Assembly: GCA_004212135.1 (NCBI GenBank)
Contig: RXIE01000127.1
Location: 1-64,000 of the forward strand
Direction of reading: 5' to 3'
Length of the DNA: 64,000 nt
Origin: Candidatus Methanophagales archaeon ANME-1-THS
GTDB lineage: Archaea; Halobacteriota; Syntropharchaeia; Alkanophagales; Methanospirareceae
Shown here: positions 1-8,046 of the stretch, one piece after another
Position numbering within the stretch: the stretch's first letter is position 1
How the letters are laid out: every line of letters begins with the position of its first letter
The notes under the pieces: generated by a model
Databases searched by the model: none
Told to the model about the DNA's origin: nothing
What the model saw: the letters and a program-made list of their open reading frames with translations, nothing else
Program-made: the position numbers and the translations under genes

Positions 1-17
1 AATGGGGATTATGCATT
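1..17. repeat. Inverted copy of an internal cas8b segment at the window edge
   Basis: The first 17 bases are the exact reverse complement of 916-932, which lies in the N-terminal coding part of the adjacent cas8b gene (residues around NGDYAF). Similarity continues imperfectly to base 25. Read on the plus strand the edge encodes the same NGDYAF peptide. The position at the extreme edge suggests a fold-back assembly chimera or template switch rather than native sequence. Confidence 0.6.
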
Positions 18-1067
18 CAACCGTGATGGAAGAACACCTTCGATAAAAAGGAGGATTCTAAATGCGGATTGCTCTATTTTATAAAATAAAAAATTATTGT
101 TGAAAAAATTTCTCTCCTTCGCAACATGTCGCAGGATTTCGTTCTCGTCGGATGTTATTTGGCTTCTTACCTCTCGATTTAATTTTACCTCCTTTTTGTA
201 GTCTTCCAGAATGTTCAAAATTTCATCATAGTCACCTTTCACTGTTAATTTAGGGATGAACAAATATCTAAATCCGTAAAAATCAAAATCGAGCTTTTCT
301 TCTACATATTTCCTCCCAAGTTCCAAACAGGTAGCACAGTCAAAGCATACTGGCGTATTCTTCCACGAATCAGCAAAATTAAAGCCCCCTGCAATAAATC
401 CTGGTTTATCGAATGTATGAAAAGTCCATGGAACTGCAAGTCCATACACTTCTTCCTTCTTTTCTTTACAAACAGAACACGTGCTATTCTTACCAACTGA
501 TAGCCCTTTCGATTTCTGATAATAGTATTTCTCTTTTCCTTTCTGAAGCAGAATATTTTGAAATACAGGAAAATCAGCAATATAATGCGTATCACCATCT
601 TTTTCTATTCCAAGTGTGATAATCGCATTTTCACCTTTTTTCATCTGAGATGATTTTTCTTTCAGTTCAGACAATATCAAGTCCTTTTGAGCTTCAATAG
701 CTTCCCTCATCTTCCTAATTCGTTCTTTCTCTTCTTCAGATAACACATATTCGGCATCATTCTCAAACCATTTGAGAAATTTAATCTGGAACGTTGTTTC
801 AATATTTCCAGCAACTTTTGATGTTGGTGTTACATCTGTACCCCGCTTAGACCCCAGTTTATAGAGATATTTTTCATATCCCTCCCCTTTAAAGTCCTCT
901 AATTCCACACGGCTAAATGCATAATCCCCATTAACTTCATTTAAAACGACGAGCAATACACGCTTATATCGCCCAGTTTTGTTGGGATTCTCTATAAAAA
1001 TATTAAGCAACTCAGAACGCCCCTCTTTTTGCGCGTATTCCCCAACCCGCCGTATCGCCTCTATCAT
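9..1067 (-). CDS. cas8b: Type I CRISPR-Cas large subunit Cas8b (Csh1/TM1802-like), C-terminally truncated
   Basis: This is the large subunit of a type I-B-like Cascade, which in this family takes part in PAM recognition and target binding. It is recognised from its overall sequence and a zinc-finger-like pair of CxxC motifs (C197/C200 and C241/C244), plus a FIEGVLPSR stretch near the end. The 352 residues are well short of the 500-600 usual for the family. The reading frame ends at the point where the window edge becomes an inverted copy of its own 5' part, so the truncation may be artificial. The start at 1067 has a clear GGAGGTG site 3-9 bases upstream. It lies downstream of cas4 in the same direction, separated by 165 bases that hold a TA-rich promoter. 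No Cas5, Cas7, Cas3 or Cas6 gene is in view. Confidence 0.75.
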   Translation of the reverse strand: MIEAIRRVGEYAQKEGRSELLNIFIENPNKTGRYKRVLLVVLNEVNGDYAFSRVELEDFKGEGYEKYLYKLGSKRGTDVTPTSKVAGNIETTFQIKFLKWFENDAEYVLSEEEKERIRKMREAIEAQKDLILSELKEKSSQMKKGENAIITLGIEKDGDTHYIADFPVFQNILLQKGKEKYYYQKSKGLSVGKNSTCSVCKEKKEEVYGLAVPWTFHTFDKPGFIAGGFNFADSWKNTPVCFDCATCLELGRKYVEEKLDFDFYGFRYLFIPKLTVKGDYDEILNILEDYKKEVKLNREVRSQITSDENEILRHVAKERNFFNNNFLFYKIEQSAFRILLFIEGVLPSRLNA

Positions 1068-1132
1068 TCACCTCCATCCTCCTCCCGGAACGATGTATCG
1101 CTCTTGTTACTCATCTCAGGAAAATACAAACC

Positions 1133-1146
1133 TATATATATATATA
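1133..1146 (-). promoter_or_regulatory. TA-rich TATA element upstream of cas8b
   Basis: A pure TA run of about 14 bases sits roughly 65-80 bases upstream of the cas8b start on the minus strand, in the cas4-cas8b gap. It is a plausible archaeal TATA box, which would let cas8b be transcribed apart from the adaptation genes. Only composition and spacing support it. Confidence 0.4.
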
Positions 1147-1232
1147 CAGATCTGTATATTCTTCGCCATAAAATCGCTCATACTATTAGCGTTAACCGGC
1201 TTCGCCATCCTTCTTCCCCTTCTACGCCGCCT

Positions 1233-1850
1233 TCACACGCAAATGTTCCGGTACGTGCAATCCACGCACCTCGCCTTATACTTCGTTGCCTCAGGATAAA
1301 AACCTTCCTGTATAATCTTCAACACCTCATTCACCAGCGCTCGCGCGCGTTTAAAATCCTTCTCGCGAAGGTTAACTTCCTTCACCACATGGTTGCTCCT
1401 CGTATAACAGACAAACCCTCGTTTCACTTCGACACCGTAAGTGTCCGCAATCATCAACCCGTATAACGCCGACTGATACCTGTGCGTCCTGAACACTGTA
1501 TCCTTGAACTCCGCGAACTTGTAATCGAGCGGCGCTGCCGTCCCATCTTCAAGAAAAAGCACCTCGTCCACCTCGCCCTTCACATGATATCTCCTTGACG
1601 CTAAATAAACCGAAACATCCTTCTTCACGCACTGCAATTTCTTCCTTATGTAGCTCTTATTCACCTTCTCCCTCGCCTCGTGCAAATCCCTACCCTTTAA
1701 AACCTTATACCGCTTCTCTTCGTGCTGCGGTATCCCCAGACAATACATGAAATAGGTGAACCTCTTGCAAAATAGGTATTCCATCACGTCCGAGACCGTA
1801 ATGAACACCTCAGGCTCCAATTTCGGCTCATGCGACACCTCCGATTCCAT
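1233..1850 (-). CDS. cas4: CRISPR-associated exonuclease Cas4
   Basis: Cas4 is a RecB-family Fe-S nuclease that trims pre-spacers and helps select PAM-containing, correctly oriented spacers with Cas1-Cas2. The 205-residue length is typical. RecB-type catalytic residues are visible as GEVDE (D95) and LDYK (D109, K111). The iron-sulfur ligands are C28 and a C-terminal trio C195, C198 and C204. It follows cas2 by 113 bases in the same direction. The gap carries a hairpin repeat that also occurs at the end of cas1. Stop codon is TGA. Confidence 0.9.
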   Translation of the reverse strand: MESEVSHEPKLEPEVFITVSDVMEYLFCKRFTYFMYCLGIPQHEEKRYKVLKGRDLHEAREKVNKSYIRKKLQCVKKDVSVYLASRRYHVKGEVDEVLFLEDGTAAPLDYKFAEFKDTVFRTHRYQSALYGLMIADTYGVEVKRGFVCYTRSNHVVKEVNLREKDFKRARALVNEVLKIIQEGFYPEATKYKARCVDCTYRNICV

Positions 1851-1910
1851 GCCCCTAGCCCTCTCTTTCCATTATTCACCTGTTTTCTTTTCCGTCAAGG
1901 CGTTTCTTTC

Positions 1911-1948
1911 TGCGAAGCGATTTTGATAAAACTTTTCCTAAAAGGTTT
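1911..1948 (-). repeat. 38-nt hairpin repeat, copy downstream of cas2
   Basis: This 38-base segment matches 2276-2313 at all but about four positions. On the minus strand the core reads ACCTTTTAGGAAAAGTTTT, an inverted repeat closed by a short AGG loop. It lies just past the cas2 stop codon, where it could act as a 3'-end hairpin. The paired copy overlaps the end of cas1. Confidence 0.65.
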
Positions 1949-1963
1949 AAAGAAAAGGGTTGA

Positions 1964-2257
<294 letters not shown>

Positions 2258-2275
2258 TTACCCTTTTCCTAAAAC

Positions 2276-2313
2276 TGCGAAGCGTTTTTGATCAAACTTT
2301 TCCTAAAAGTTTG
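2276..2313 (-). repeat. 38-nt hairpin repeat, copy overlapping the cas1 3' end
   Basis: This is the second copy of the repeat at 1911-1948. On the minus strand it contains a perfect 8-bp stem, AAACTTTT-AGG-AAAAGTTT. The first half encodes the last residues of Cas1 (NKLLGKV) and supplies its TGA stop codon. The second half is the cas1-cas2 spacer. Confidence 0.65.
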
Positions 2314-3266
2314 TTCGCAATTCGGTGGCACTCAAATTGGATCACGTTTTTCGTCTTTATATTCCGTCCCTTATACTTGATCGTCTTCTCAAACGTCTCG
2401 TTAAGCGCTTCTATCAGCACCGCTTTTCCCTCTTTATTCAAACTCACGCCGTTCTGTATCTTATCAAAATATTCCTCCTTTACCTCCCGTTTGCTGAACA
2501 GATGAACTACCGTCTCGTCCACAAACGTTCTGAACATCTCGATAATGTCAAAGACCAGCGATTTCTTGTTGTAGTTATCAGTATGCAGAAAGCCGATATA
2601 AGGGTCTAAACCCGAAATTATGCACGCCTTCTCCACCATTGAGTACAAGACGCCATAGCCATAATTTAACATGGCATTAAACCCATCCCTCGCCGGATTC
2701 CTGCTCCGACTGTCAAATTTGAATTTATCTGGTACGATTGATGAGAGTGCTTCGAAGTACGTTCTGGATGCCATACCCTCTATCCCTAAAATCGTTTGCC
2801 TCCTTTCTTCAACAGTGCCTTTTAAACCCTTCATCCGCTCCTTCAATTGCTCTATCTCATTTATGCAGCTTTCTAACTCGTCTTTCTTCTCTGCTCTCGT
2901 CTTCTTCAACCTTTTTAAAAACTCGATTTGATTGTCAAACTTTTGGACCCCCCATTTCTTCGCCAGGTTTAATCCTTCCTCCTTCTCATACAGCTCCAGT
3001 TGTCTCCTTCTTATTAACGTCGTGCTTCCCAGCTTGGGGTGCCACACCCTTCCATAAGGGTCTCCATAAGAATCGAGAAAAACGATGTCTATATTGTTCT
3101 CCACAGCAAACTTGATCGCATCCGTGGAAATATACGCAGCCGTAGCGATCAAAATGCTGTCAACTCTATTCACCGAGACTTCAAATACCTTATCCTCTTT
3201 TCTCACCAAAAAACAGTTTCCCTTCTTCCTTAGATAGGATCCATAAGTGTTAATCACCAATTGCAT
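2292..3266 (-). CDS. cas1: CRISPR-associated integrase Cas1
   Basis: Cas1 is the metal-dependent integrase that inserts new spacers into CRISPR arrays. The 324-residue protein has the N-terminal beta-domain and the alpha-helical catalytic domain. Likely catalytic residues are E163 (GIEGMASRTYF), H228 (GFLHTDN) and D240 (SLVFDIIEMFR). A charged coiled-coil-like segment spans residues 115-150. It is the first gene of the minus-strand cas1-cas2-cas4 run. A candidate TATA box (TTTATATAC on the minus strand, about 3355-3363) lies some 90 bases upstream. The last seven codons overlap the hairpin repeat. Confidence 0.95.
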   Translation of the reverse strand: MQLVINTYGSYLRKKGNCFLVRKEDKVFEVSVNRVDSILIATAAYISTDAIKFAVENNIDIVFLDSYGDPYGRVWHPKLGSTTLIRRRQLELYEKEEGLNLAKKWGVQKFDNQIEFLKRLKKTRAEKKDELESCINEIEQLKERMKGLKGTVEERRQTILGIEGMASRTYFEALSSIVPDKFKFDSRSRNPARDGFNAMLNYGYGVLYSMVEKACIISGLDPYIGFLHTDNYNKKSLVFDIIEMFRTFVDETVVHLFSKREVKEEYFDKIQNGVSLNKEGKAVLIEALNETFEKTIKYKGRNIKTKNVIQFECHRIANKLLGKV

Positions 3267-3697
3267 TTTTTACGCTTTTTCACTCTTTTATCTGCTACTA
3301 CATATTGGTTCTCATATACATTTTTGCCTCGTAAAGTCATAATTATCTCATAAAGTATATAAATCTATGTACTACTTACTTATCTATACGTGTTATCAAC
3401 ATCCAGCGCATTCACTTACCTGCGGATTCCACCATCAAATCAAAAGGCCAATCAAAAAATTTCAGTGCCATACTTAATGTAATGTTTGTTACTCGTGGAA
3501 ATATTGTTATGGGTTAATAATAAATACATAGCGATCCTACCTACTTAAACCTATTCAGGTATTGGCAAAGCTAGAGCTGAGACATCACCCAACAAGGGTT
3601 TCATATATATGCGATCCACGATAGGGTGAGAAGGTGAAGAAATAAGGCGCTATGTGGGGCGCATACGCTGTATCTGGAACGTTAAAGGTGGTGAAAG
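3267..3697. other. 431-base divergent intergenic region, no gene seen
   Basis: The region lies between divergent cas1 and the metzincin-like gene. I find no credible open reading frame, no tRNA and no CRISPR-like direct repeats. Plausible signals are a minus-strand TATA element near 3355-3363 for cas1, a plus-strand CATATATATG element near 3602 for the downstream gene, and that gene's ribosome binding site GGTGGTGA just before 3698. Confidence 0.5.
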
Positions 3698-4741
3698 ATG
3701 AAAGCGAAAAACATGTTAGTGATAAGCATACTGATTATACTCCTGTTGGGTATTGGTATCGGAATTGGTATAGCAAATACAGAAGTAAATGTGGGTGCAA
3801 ATAGCCAAAAATTTTCAAAGAGTGATCTAAAAGAACTCTATTGCAAATACAAGGTAACGGAAAACGACATCAAATTTGCGAAGGGCGAGTTGCCTCACTA
3901 CTTAACTGGAACAATTCTGGATGGCAATGTTAGAGTCATAGTATCAGAGACGGGTGCACCTCCAGAGGGATTTAAAAAAGGAGAGCATTACGACGTGGTA
4001 ATCGGCGTAGATGAGATGTTTGCCATAATAGATGAAGCGTGCGAGAGATTTATCGAGAAATACGGTGTAGACCCTGGAAACCCCAAATTGGACGCTGTCG
4101 ATGGCGTTCCTCTTCCCAAGGAAGAAGTAAAGAAGCTTGTTAAAAGCAGAAAGTTTGATTCAGGGGATGCAGAACCTTCGGTGGGTATCCTCGGTGGGCC
4201 TTTAGAGGGTCCGCATGCGATTGATGGAAACCTGTATGCGCATGTATTCATAGCAAAAGATACTCGACATAAACCGAGAGAATTGGTGACTGGTGACACG
4301 AGCGCTGCGTTGTCTCGATTTGAAACTCAGTTCGGTGTTAACATGGTCTGGTACTGGTATTTTGGCTATTGGAATGCTGGTGATATTAGCCCAGCAAGCA
4401 GTTGCATGAACGCACTTGGGGATTTAGCTGAAGATGAAGCTTGGGTAGTGGACGCTGAAAATGATATTGTAATAGGATGGCTCCATGACATGGATCACAA
4501 CGGTATGGCATTTCTGGATGGATTCTATGCGGTATGTTCAGATACAGCACGCGGAGTCGATTGGTCACATGACAGTATCGTTCAACATGAGGTCTCCCAT
4601 CTCTTCAATGCACCTGACCATGGTCGAGCTGGTCCAAACTGTATAATGACTGAATGGTATGCCTACTGGGGTAAAGAGGTATGGTGCGCCAGTTGCGAGG
4701 CTACCGTTAATGAAAATATATGGGGCGGAGAAATTGATTAG
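3698..4741 (+). CDS. Exported metzincin-type zinc metalloprotease
   Basis: The protein is predicted to be secreted or membrane-tethered. Residues 7-26 form a hydrophobic signal/anchor segment. The mature part carries an extended zinc-binding motif, HEVSHLFNAPDH (H297, E298, H301, then D307-H308), followed by CIM (M317), which fits the Met-turn of metzincin peptidases. Family knowledge makes it a zinc endopeptidase; substrate is unknown. Several cysteines (236, 280, 315, 330, 333) could form disulfides outside the cell. The start is supported by GGTGGTGA just upstream. No clear partner gene flanks it. The two following genes also encode anchored exterior proteins. Confidence 0.75.
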   Translation: MKAKNMLVISILIILLLGIGIGIGIANTEVNVGANSQKFSKSDLKELYCKYKVTENDIKFAKGELPHYLTGTILDGNVRVIVSETGAPPEGFKKGEHYDVVIGVDEMFAIIDEACERFIEKYGVDPGNPKLDAVDGVPLPKEEVKKLVKSRKFDSGDAEPSVGILGGPLEGPHAIDGNLYAHVFIAKDTRHKPRELVTGDTSAALSRFETQFGVNMVWYWYFGYWNAGDISPASSCMNALGDLAEDEAWVVDAENDIVIGWLHDMDHNGMAFLDGFYAVCSDTARGVDWSHDSIVQHEVSHLFNAPDHGRAGPNCIMTEWYAYWGKEVWCASCEATVNENIWGGEID

Positions 4742-4811
4742 AAAGAAGCCGAACCAGAATCTAATTACTGCCTACTTTTGTATGTTTAGAAAGGGCAACT
4801 GAACTAAGAAG

Positions 4812-5234
4812 ATGAGAAAACGAACTGCGATTGTACTGGGACTGGGGATTGCGATGGTACTCGCGATCAGTTTTTTTATTCTCTATCCTTATGTGCTCAT
4901 GGGTCCACCACTGCACCTCTTCAGCATCCAGAACAGGGATGGTACGGACGCGCACGAGGTGCTCGTCGAGATCATTGATTCCGAGCATCAACCTATCTTC
5001 ACAGAAACGATTGTCGTAGCTCCAAACGAAGAAATAAGCTACCCAAAACCATTATGGTTAAAATTAACGCGGTCAAGAGGCGAATATACCTTCAACGTCA
5101 GAGTGGATAATACGTTTACCGAGACCTGTACGACCGAGGTAGATCCGTGGCTGGAGGTGCTCATAGCCCTCTATGCCAGAGATCCTCGCTCCGGAGAGAT
5201 TCGGCCGCTTACCATAACACGCGTGGTGGTGTAA
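4812..5234 (+). CDS. Membrane-anchored small extracytoplasmic protein, paralogue 1
   Basis: I do not recognise a named family. The 140-residue protein has one N-terminal transmembrane segment (about residues 7-30) followed by a roughly 110-residue exterior domain rich in beta-strand patterns. It is clearly paralogous to the next gene. Shared features are a FS(I/L)xNxD stretch, VEI(I/F)D, a PIFT(E/T)T segment, and RGEY(T/L)FNV near the middle. The pattern resembles Ig-like or copper/redox-accessory beta-sandwich domains, but no metal-binding motif is evident. No function is assigned. Confidence 0.7.
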   Translation: MRKRTAIVLGLGIAMVLAISFFILYPYVLMGPPLHLFSIQNRDGTDAHEVLVEIIDSEHQPIFTETIVVAPNEEISYPKPLWLKLTRSRGEYTFNVRVDNTFTETCTTEVDPWLEVLIALYARDPRSGEIRPLTITRVVV

Positions 5235-5297
5235 CCTCCTGAAGATTCTTCAAGCATGTAGTCCTTATGCAGGAGAAATGCTATTTATGTACCTGAG

Positions 5298-5693
5298 ATG
5301 AAACCCCTAACGAAAGTACTCATCGGCATAACTATTGTCGCGTGCGTAGCACTTGCATCTTGGTATCTCTTCTTTAACGTCTACCTCTCGCCGGGTACCG
5401 AACCGCTCCGGTTCTCTCTCCTGAATAAAGACACAGCTATTCATACTGTAACGGTGGAGATATTCGATCCTGCGAACAACCCTATCTTCACGACCACTTA
5501 CACGCTCAGACCCCAGGAAAGTATACAATCACCGGAGCTAGCCGCAAGACGAGGCGAATATCTATTTAACGTCATGCTTGATACGACAACAACAGTGCAG
5601 CATCAGGCGTATGTGGCAGAGGGCAATTTTGGTGTAATGGTCACCATATACTCCGGTAGTCAGATTCATATCGCTAACCTGATGGGTGATTAA
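5298..5693 (+). CDS. Membrane-anchored small extracytoplasmic protein, paralogue 2
   Basis: This is a 131-residue tandem paralogue of the preceding gene, 63 bases downstream. An N-terminal membrane segment (residues 5-27) is followed by the same beta-rich domain. The RGEYLFNV motif and the VEIFD...PIFTTT stretch are conserved, while the C-terminal third has diverged. The pair probably arose by duplication and may act together at the cell surface. Function is unknown. Confidence 0.7.
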   Translation: MKPLTKVLIGITIVACVALASWYLFFNVYLSPGTEPLRFSLLNKDTAIHTVTVEIFDPANNPIFTTTYTLRPQESIQSPELAARRGEYLFNVMLDTTTTVQHQAYVAEGNFGVMVTIYSGSQIHIANLMGD

Positions 5694-5843
5694 GTGCTGC
5701 GAGGTGCGACGCCACTCCTGACACCCCTTTCTCGAAAAGAAAGCATTACCAACAACCTTTTTTTTTATCTTCGGTAAAAAACCTTGATTGAAAAATGCCG
5801 CACGCCCAAGTCTAGAGTGCTCCTTAGTGCTCTCGTGTAATGA

Positions 5844-5927
5844 TGCGGGGGGAGGGATTTGAACCCTCGAATCCCTACGGAACAGGATCTTAAGTCCTGC
5901 GCCTTCGTCCACCTCGGCCACCCCCGC
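5844..5927 (-). tRNA. tRNA-Leu (anticodon UAA)
   Basis: On the minus strand the 84-nt sequence folds as a class II tRNA. It has a 7-bp acceptor (GCGGGGG with CCCCCGC), discriminator A, anticodon stem GCAGGA/TCCTGT, loop CTTAAGA with anticodon TAA, a long variable arm, and a T-arm with GTTCAAATC. The long variable arm and anticodon identify leucine. The CCA end is not encoded. No intron is visible. Confidence 0.95.
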
Positions 5928-5964
5928 ATCTCTCACTCTCTGCTCACCTTTAAGGCGCTCATGC

Positions 5965-5974
5965 ATTTATTTTT
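5965..5974 (-). promoter_or_regulatory. TATA-like element for tRNA-Leu
   Basis: The minus strand reads AAAAATAAAT about 38 bases upstream of the mature tRNA 5' end, which suits an archaeal TATA box allowing a short 5' leader. Support is composition and spacing only. Confidence 0.45.
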
Positions 5975-6186
5975 AGTGCTCGTCATTCGTTAGACCAGCG
6001 CATAGCTAACACCAGGTGGTAATTAAACCTATGTTTCTTGATATATTAGGTTGCATACTCTGTCTTCACTGAATGTATAGCCCCAGAATACGCGAATACA
6101 CACGCTCGTACAGGATCAAAACCGGATAAGTTTTTATAGATAGTCGGAGAACGTAGAAGCAGATAAACGAAAAGGAGGTGATAACC

Positions 6187-6888
6187 ATGATAAGAAGAAC
6201 AGGAGTGTTTGCACCGATCGTGATCGGAGTGCTTATTCTGGGGATGATCGGACTGGGTACCGCACTTGCTGCTGAGCAAGCCACAACGACAGAAGCAGTA
6301 CATTTCTCCAAGCTCATTTCGTTCTTGCCTGATCCACCGTCCGGATGGAGAGGCGAAGAACCGTTTGGCACGATGCAGACGTACGAAGGAGGGAGCTGGA
6401 GCACAGCAGCACGAAGTTACCAGAAGTTGGGTGGAGAAGATTTGACCGCTGAAGTCATGATTACCGATTATGCATTATATGCGACCGGGTGGTTAGGTGC
6501 ATGGAATCGGTTCTACGCATTCGAGTCCACCGAGGGCTATATCAAGTCGGTCACCATCGACGGATTTCCAGCTTGGGAGGTCTACACCAGAGATACAAAT
6601 GATTATAGCTTATATGTGGGTATCAATGACCGATTCCTGGTCTTTATTACCACGGACAGCGATAAGAACATGCTCGATAAGTTAGCCGATTCGATCGATT
6701 TCAAGGGAATTGCCGCATTGGGTAAAGGGGCACCTGCTCCCACAGTAACGGGAAAACCAACGCCAACACCCGCGGAGGAGACGCATACCGAACCGCCAGC
6801 CGAGGAGGGTAAGACACCGGGTTTCGAGGCGGTATTCGCACTTGCAGGGCTCCTGGTGGTACTGTATCTCGTGAGAAGGGATAATTAA
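6187..6888 (+). CDS. PGF-CTERM-anchored secreted protein
   Basis: This is a 233-residue surface protein of unknown role. Residues 8-29 form a signal peptide ending near LAA. The core (about 35-175) is a single compact domain with many aromatic residues. A Pro/Thr/Glu-rich linker (185-208) leads to a C-terminal sorting signal: PGF, a hydrophobic helix and RR near the end. This is the signal processed by archaeosortase A with lipid attachment. The start at 6187 is chosen because AAGGAGGTGA lies just upstream; an in-frame GTG at 6178 sits inside that site. A TATA-like stretch occurs near 6125-6138. A hairpin terminator overlaps the stop codon. Confidence 0.8.
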   Translation: MIRRTGVFAPIVIGVLILGMIGLGTALAAEQATTTEAVHFSKLISFLPDPPSGWRGEEPFGTMQTYEGGSWSTAARSYQKLGGEDLTAEVMITDYALYATGWLGAWNRFYAFESTEGYIKSVTIDGFPAWEVYTRDTNDYSLYVGINDRFLVFITTDSDKNMLDKLADSIDFKGIAALGKGAPAPTVTGKPTPTPAEETHTEPPAEEGKTPGFEAVFALAGLLVVLYLVRRDN

Positions 6889-6902
6889 ATCCCTTCTTTT
6901 TT
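6874..6902 (+). terminator. Hairpin plus T-run terminator
   Basis: An 8-bp perfect stem (AGAAGGGA with TCCCTTCT, loop TAATTAAA) is followed by a run of six T. The stem begins inside the last codons of the PGF-CTERM gene and the loop contains its stop codon. Confidence 0.75.
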
Positions 6903-6980
6903 CCCCGAAAGAAACCCCGGCTTACGGTTCGTTACTACTTCTGTTTTTGCTGAATTGCGCGCTTCACCGACTTCAGGAAC

Positions 6981-8045
6981 TCAATAGATAACGCGCTCAA
7001 GTGCATCGTCCCTGACTGCTTCCTTTATTTCACGTGCGATTCGCCTCCCGGTACTCATCGGCTCAGGGTACAGGAGGTGGGAATAGGGCGAGCCATTGAT
7101 GTACAGATTGGTGCCCGCAACAATTCGGGCTGAGATCTCGAAGGCGATAAATTCCATATCCTCAGTGCTGATCGTTTCCAGACAGAATGGTCCGATCAGA
7201 CCCGGACTGAAGAGCTCCTGGGATGCCTTGACTACGCGCTGCCCCATCTCCAGGATCTGTGGTAAGAGCGATTCCCGTGCAACGACCGGTATATTTCCTG
7301 TTACCACAAAGGAGGGCTCCGGAGGATTATCCTGTAAAATCGTGGCGAGCCGCGAGATCCCATCAATGTTCGACTCATACCGGATATCCATGCTGAGCAG
7401 CTCCACCCGATCCTTCAGGGGTGAATAAAAATAATGGGGGTAGAACCTGGTTCCTATGACAAACTCCTGGATGGTAAATCGCTCTTTATCGCGGAGCTTC
7501 AGCTTCTCCAACTTCCGCTCAAACTCCTCAGGCTTACTCGCGATAAAATAGCCCCGACCGCCCTTCGCGCCCGGGAATTTGACGAGCACCAATCGATCAA
7601 TATTCTCTGGAGTTTTGAACTCCTTGGGAAGTCGTAAACCAGCATGAGCCAACCAGGTCCGCTCCTTTACTCGATCTGATTCCCATTCCAGGACCATTCG
7701 GTTTCCAAACAGAGGAATACGGAGTTCAGTTTCGATCCGTTGCGGCGAGAGATACTCCACAAAGGATCCGTGCGGGATGAGGATAACATTCCGGTCTCTC
7801 AGTCGCTGCATAAACTCCTCATCTAGGCATTGCTGGTACTCATCAACCATCAGAACTTCGTCAGCCACGCCGAACTGCTGGTAAACCGCTTCCACACCTC
7901 GTTTACAGATCACCAGATTCCTGAACCCCTCGTCTCGCGCTCCTTTGAGTATCTGGAGTGCTGTATGACTCCCCATGGTAGCGAGTGTGAGCCCGTCTCG
8001 GGCATAACCGTCCAGCAGGCGATGAATTTCGCTGATCGAGATCAT
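6981..8045 (-). CDS. purP: PurP-family ATP-grasp ligase (FAICAR synthetase type), paralogue 2
   Basis: PurP makes FAICAR from AICAR, formate and ATP in archaeal purine synthesis. The 354-residue protein matches the family's usual length. An N-terminal domain starts TLATMGSHTALQILKGA and is followed by an ATP-grasp fold with LVLVKFPGAKGGRGYF. The start at 8045 is one base past the stop of the upstream paralogue, indicating translational coupling. Longer frames upstream run antisense through that gene and are not used. Archaeal genomes often carry a second PurP-like gene, and which of the two here is the true synthetase cannot be told from sequence reading alone. Confidence 0.82.
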   Translation of the reverse strand: MISISEIHRLLDGYARDGLTLATMGSHTALQILKGARDEGFRNLVICKRGVEAVYQQFGVADEVLMVDEYQQCLDEEFMQRLRDRNVILIPHGSFVEYLSPQRIETELRIPLFGNRMVLEWESDRVKERTWLAHAGLRLPKEFKTPENIDRLVLVKFPGAKGGRGYFIASKPEEFERKLEKLKLRDKERFTIQEFVIGTRFYPHYFYSPLKDRVELLSMDIRYESNIDGISRLATILQDNPPEPSFVVTGNIPVVARESLLPQILEMGQRVVKASQELFSPGLIGPFCLETISTEDMEFIAFEISARIVAGTNLYINGSPYSHLLYPEPMSTGRRIAREIKEAVRDDALERVIY

Positions 8046-8046
8046 C

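Noticed and set aside
1029..1466. Plus-strand reading frame across the cas8b-cas4 gap
   Set aside because: It overlaps cas4 antisense, has low-complexity composition, and shows no recognisable protein features.
3267..3697. Possible CRISPR leader or array next to cas1
   Set aside because: No repeated 24-37 base units with regular spacing could be found; only AT-rich promoter-like sequence is seen.
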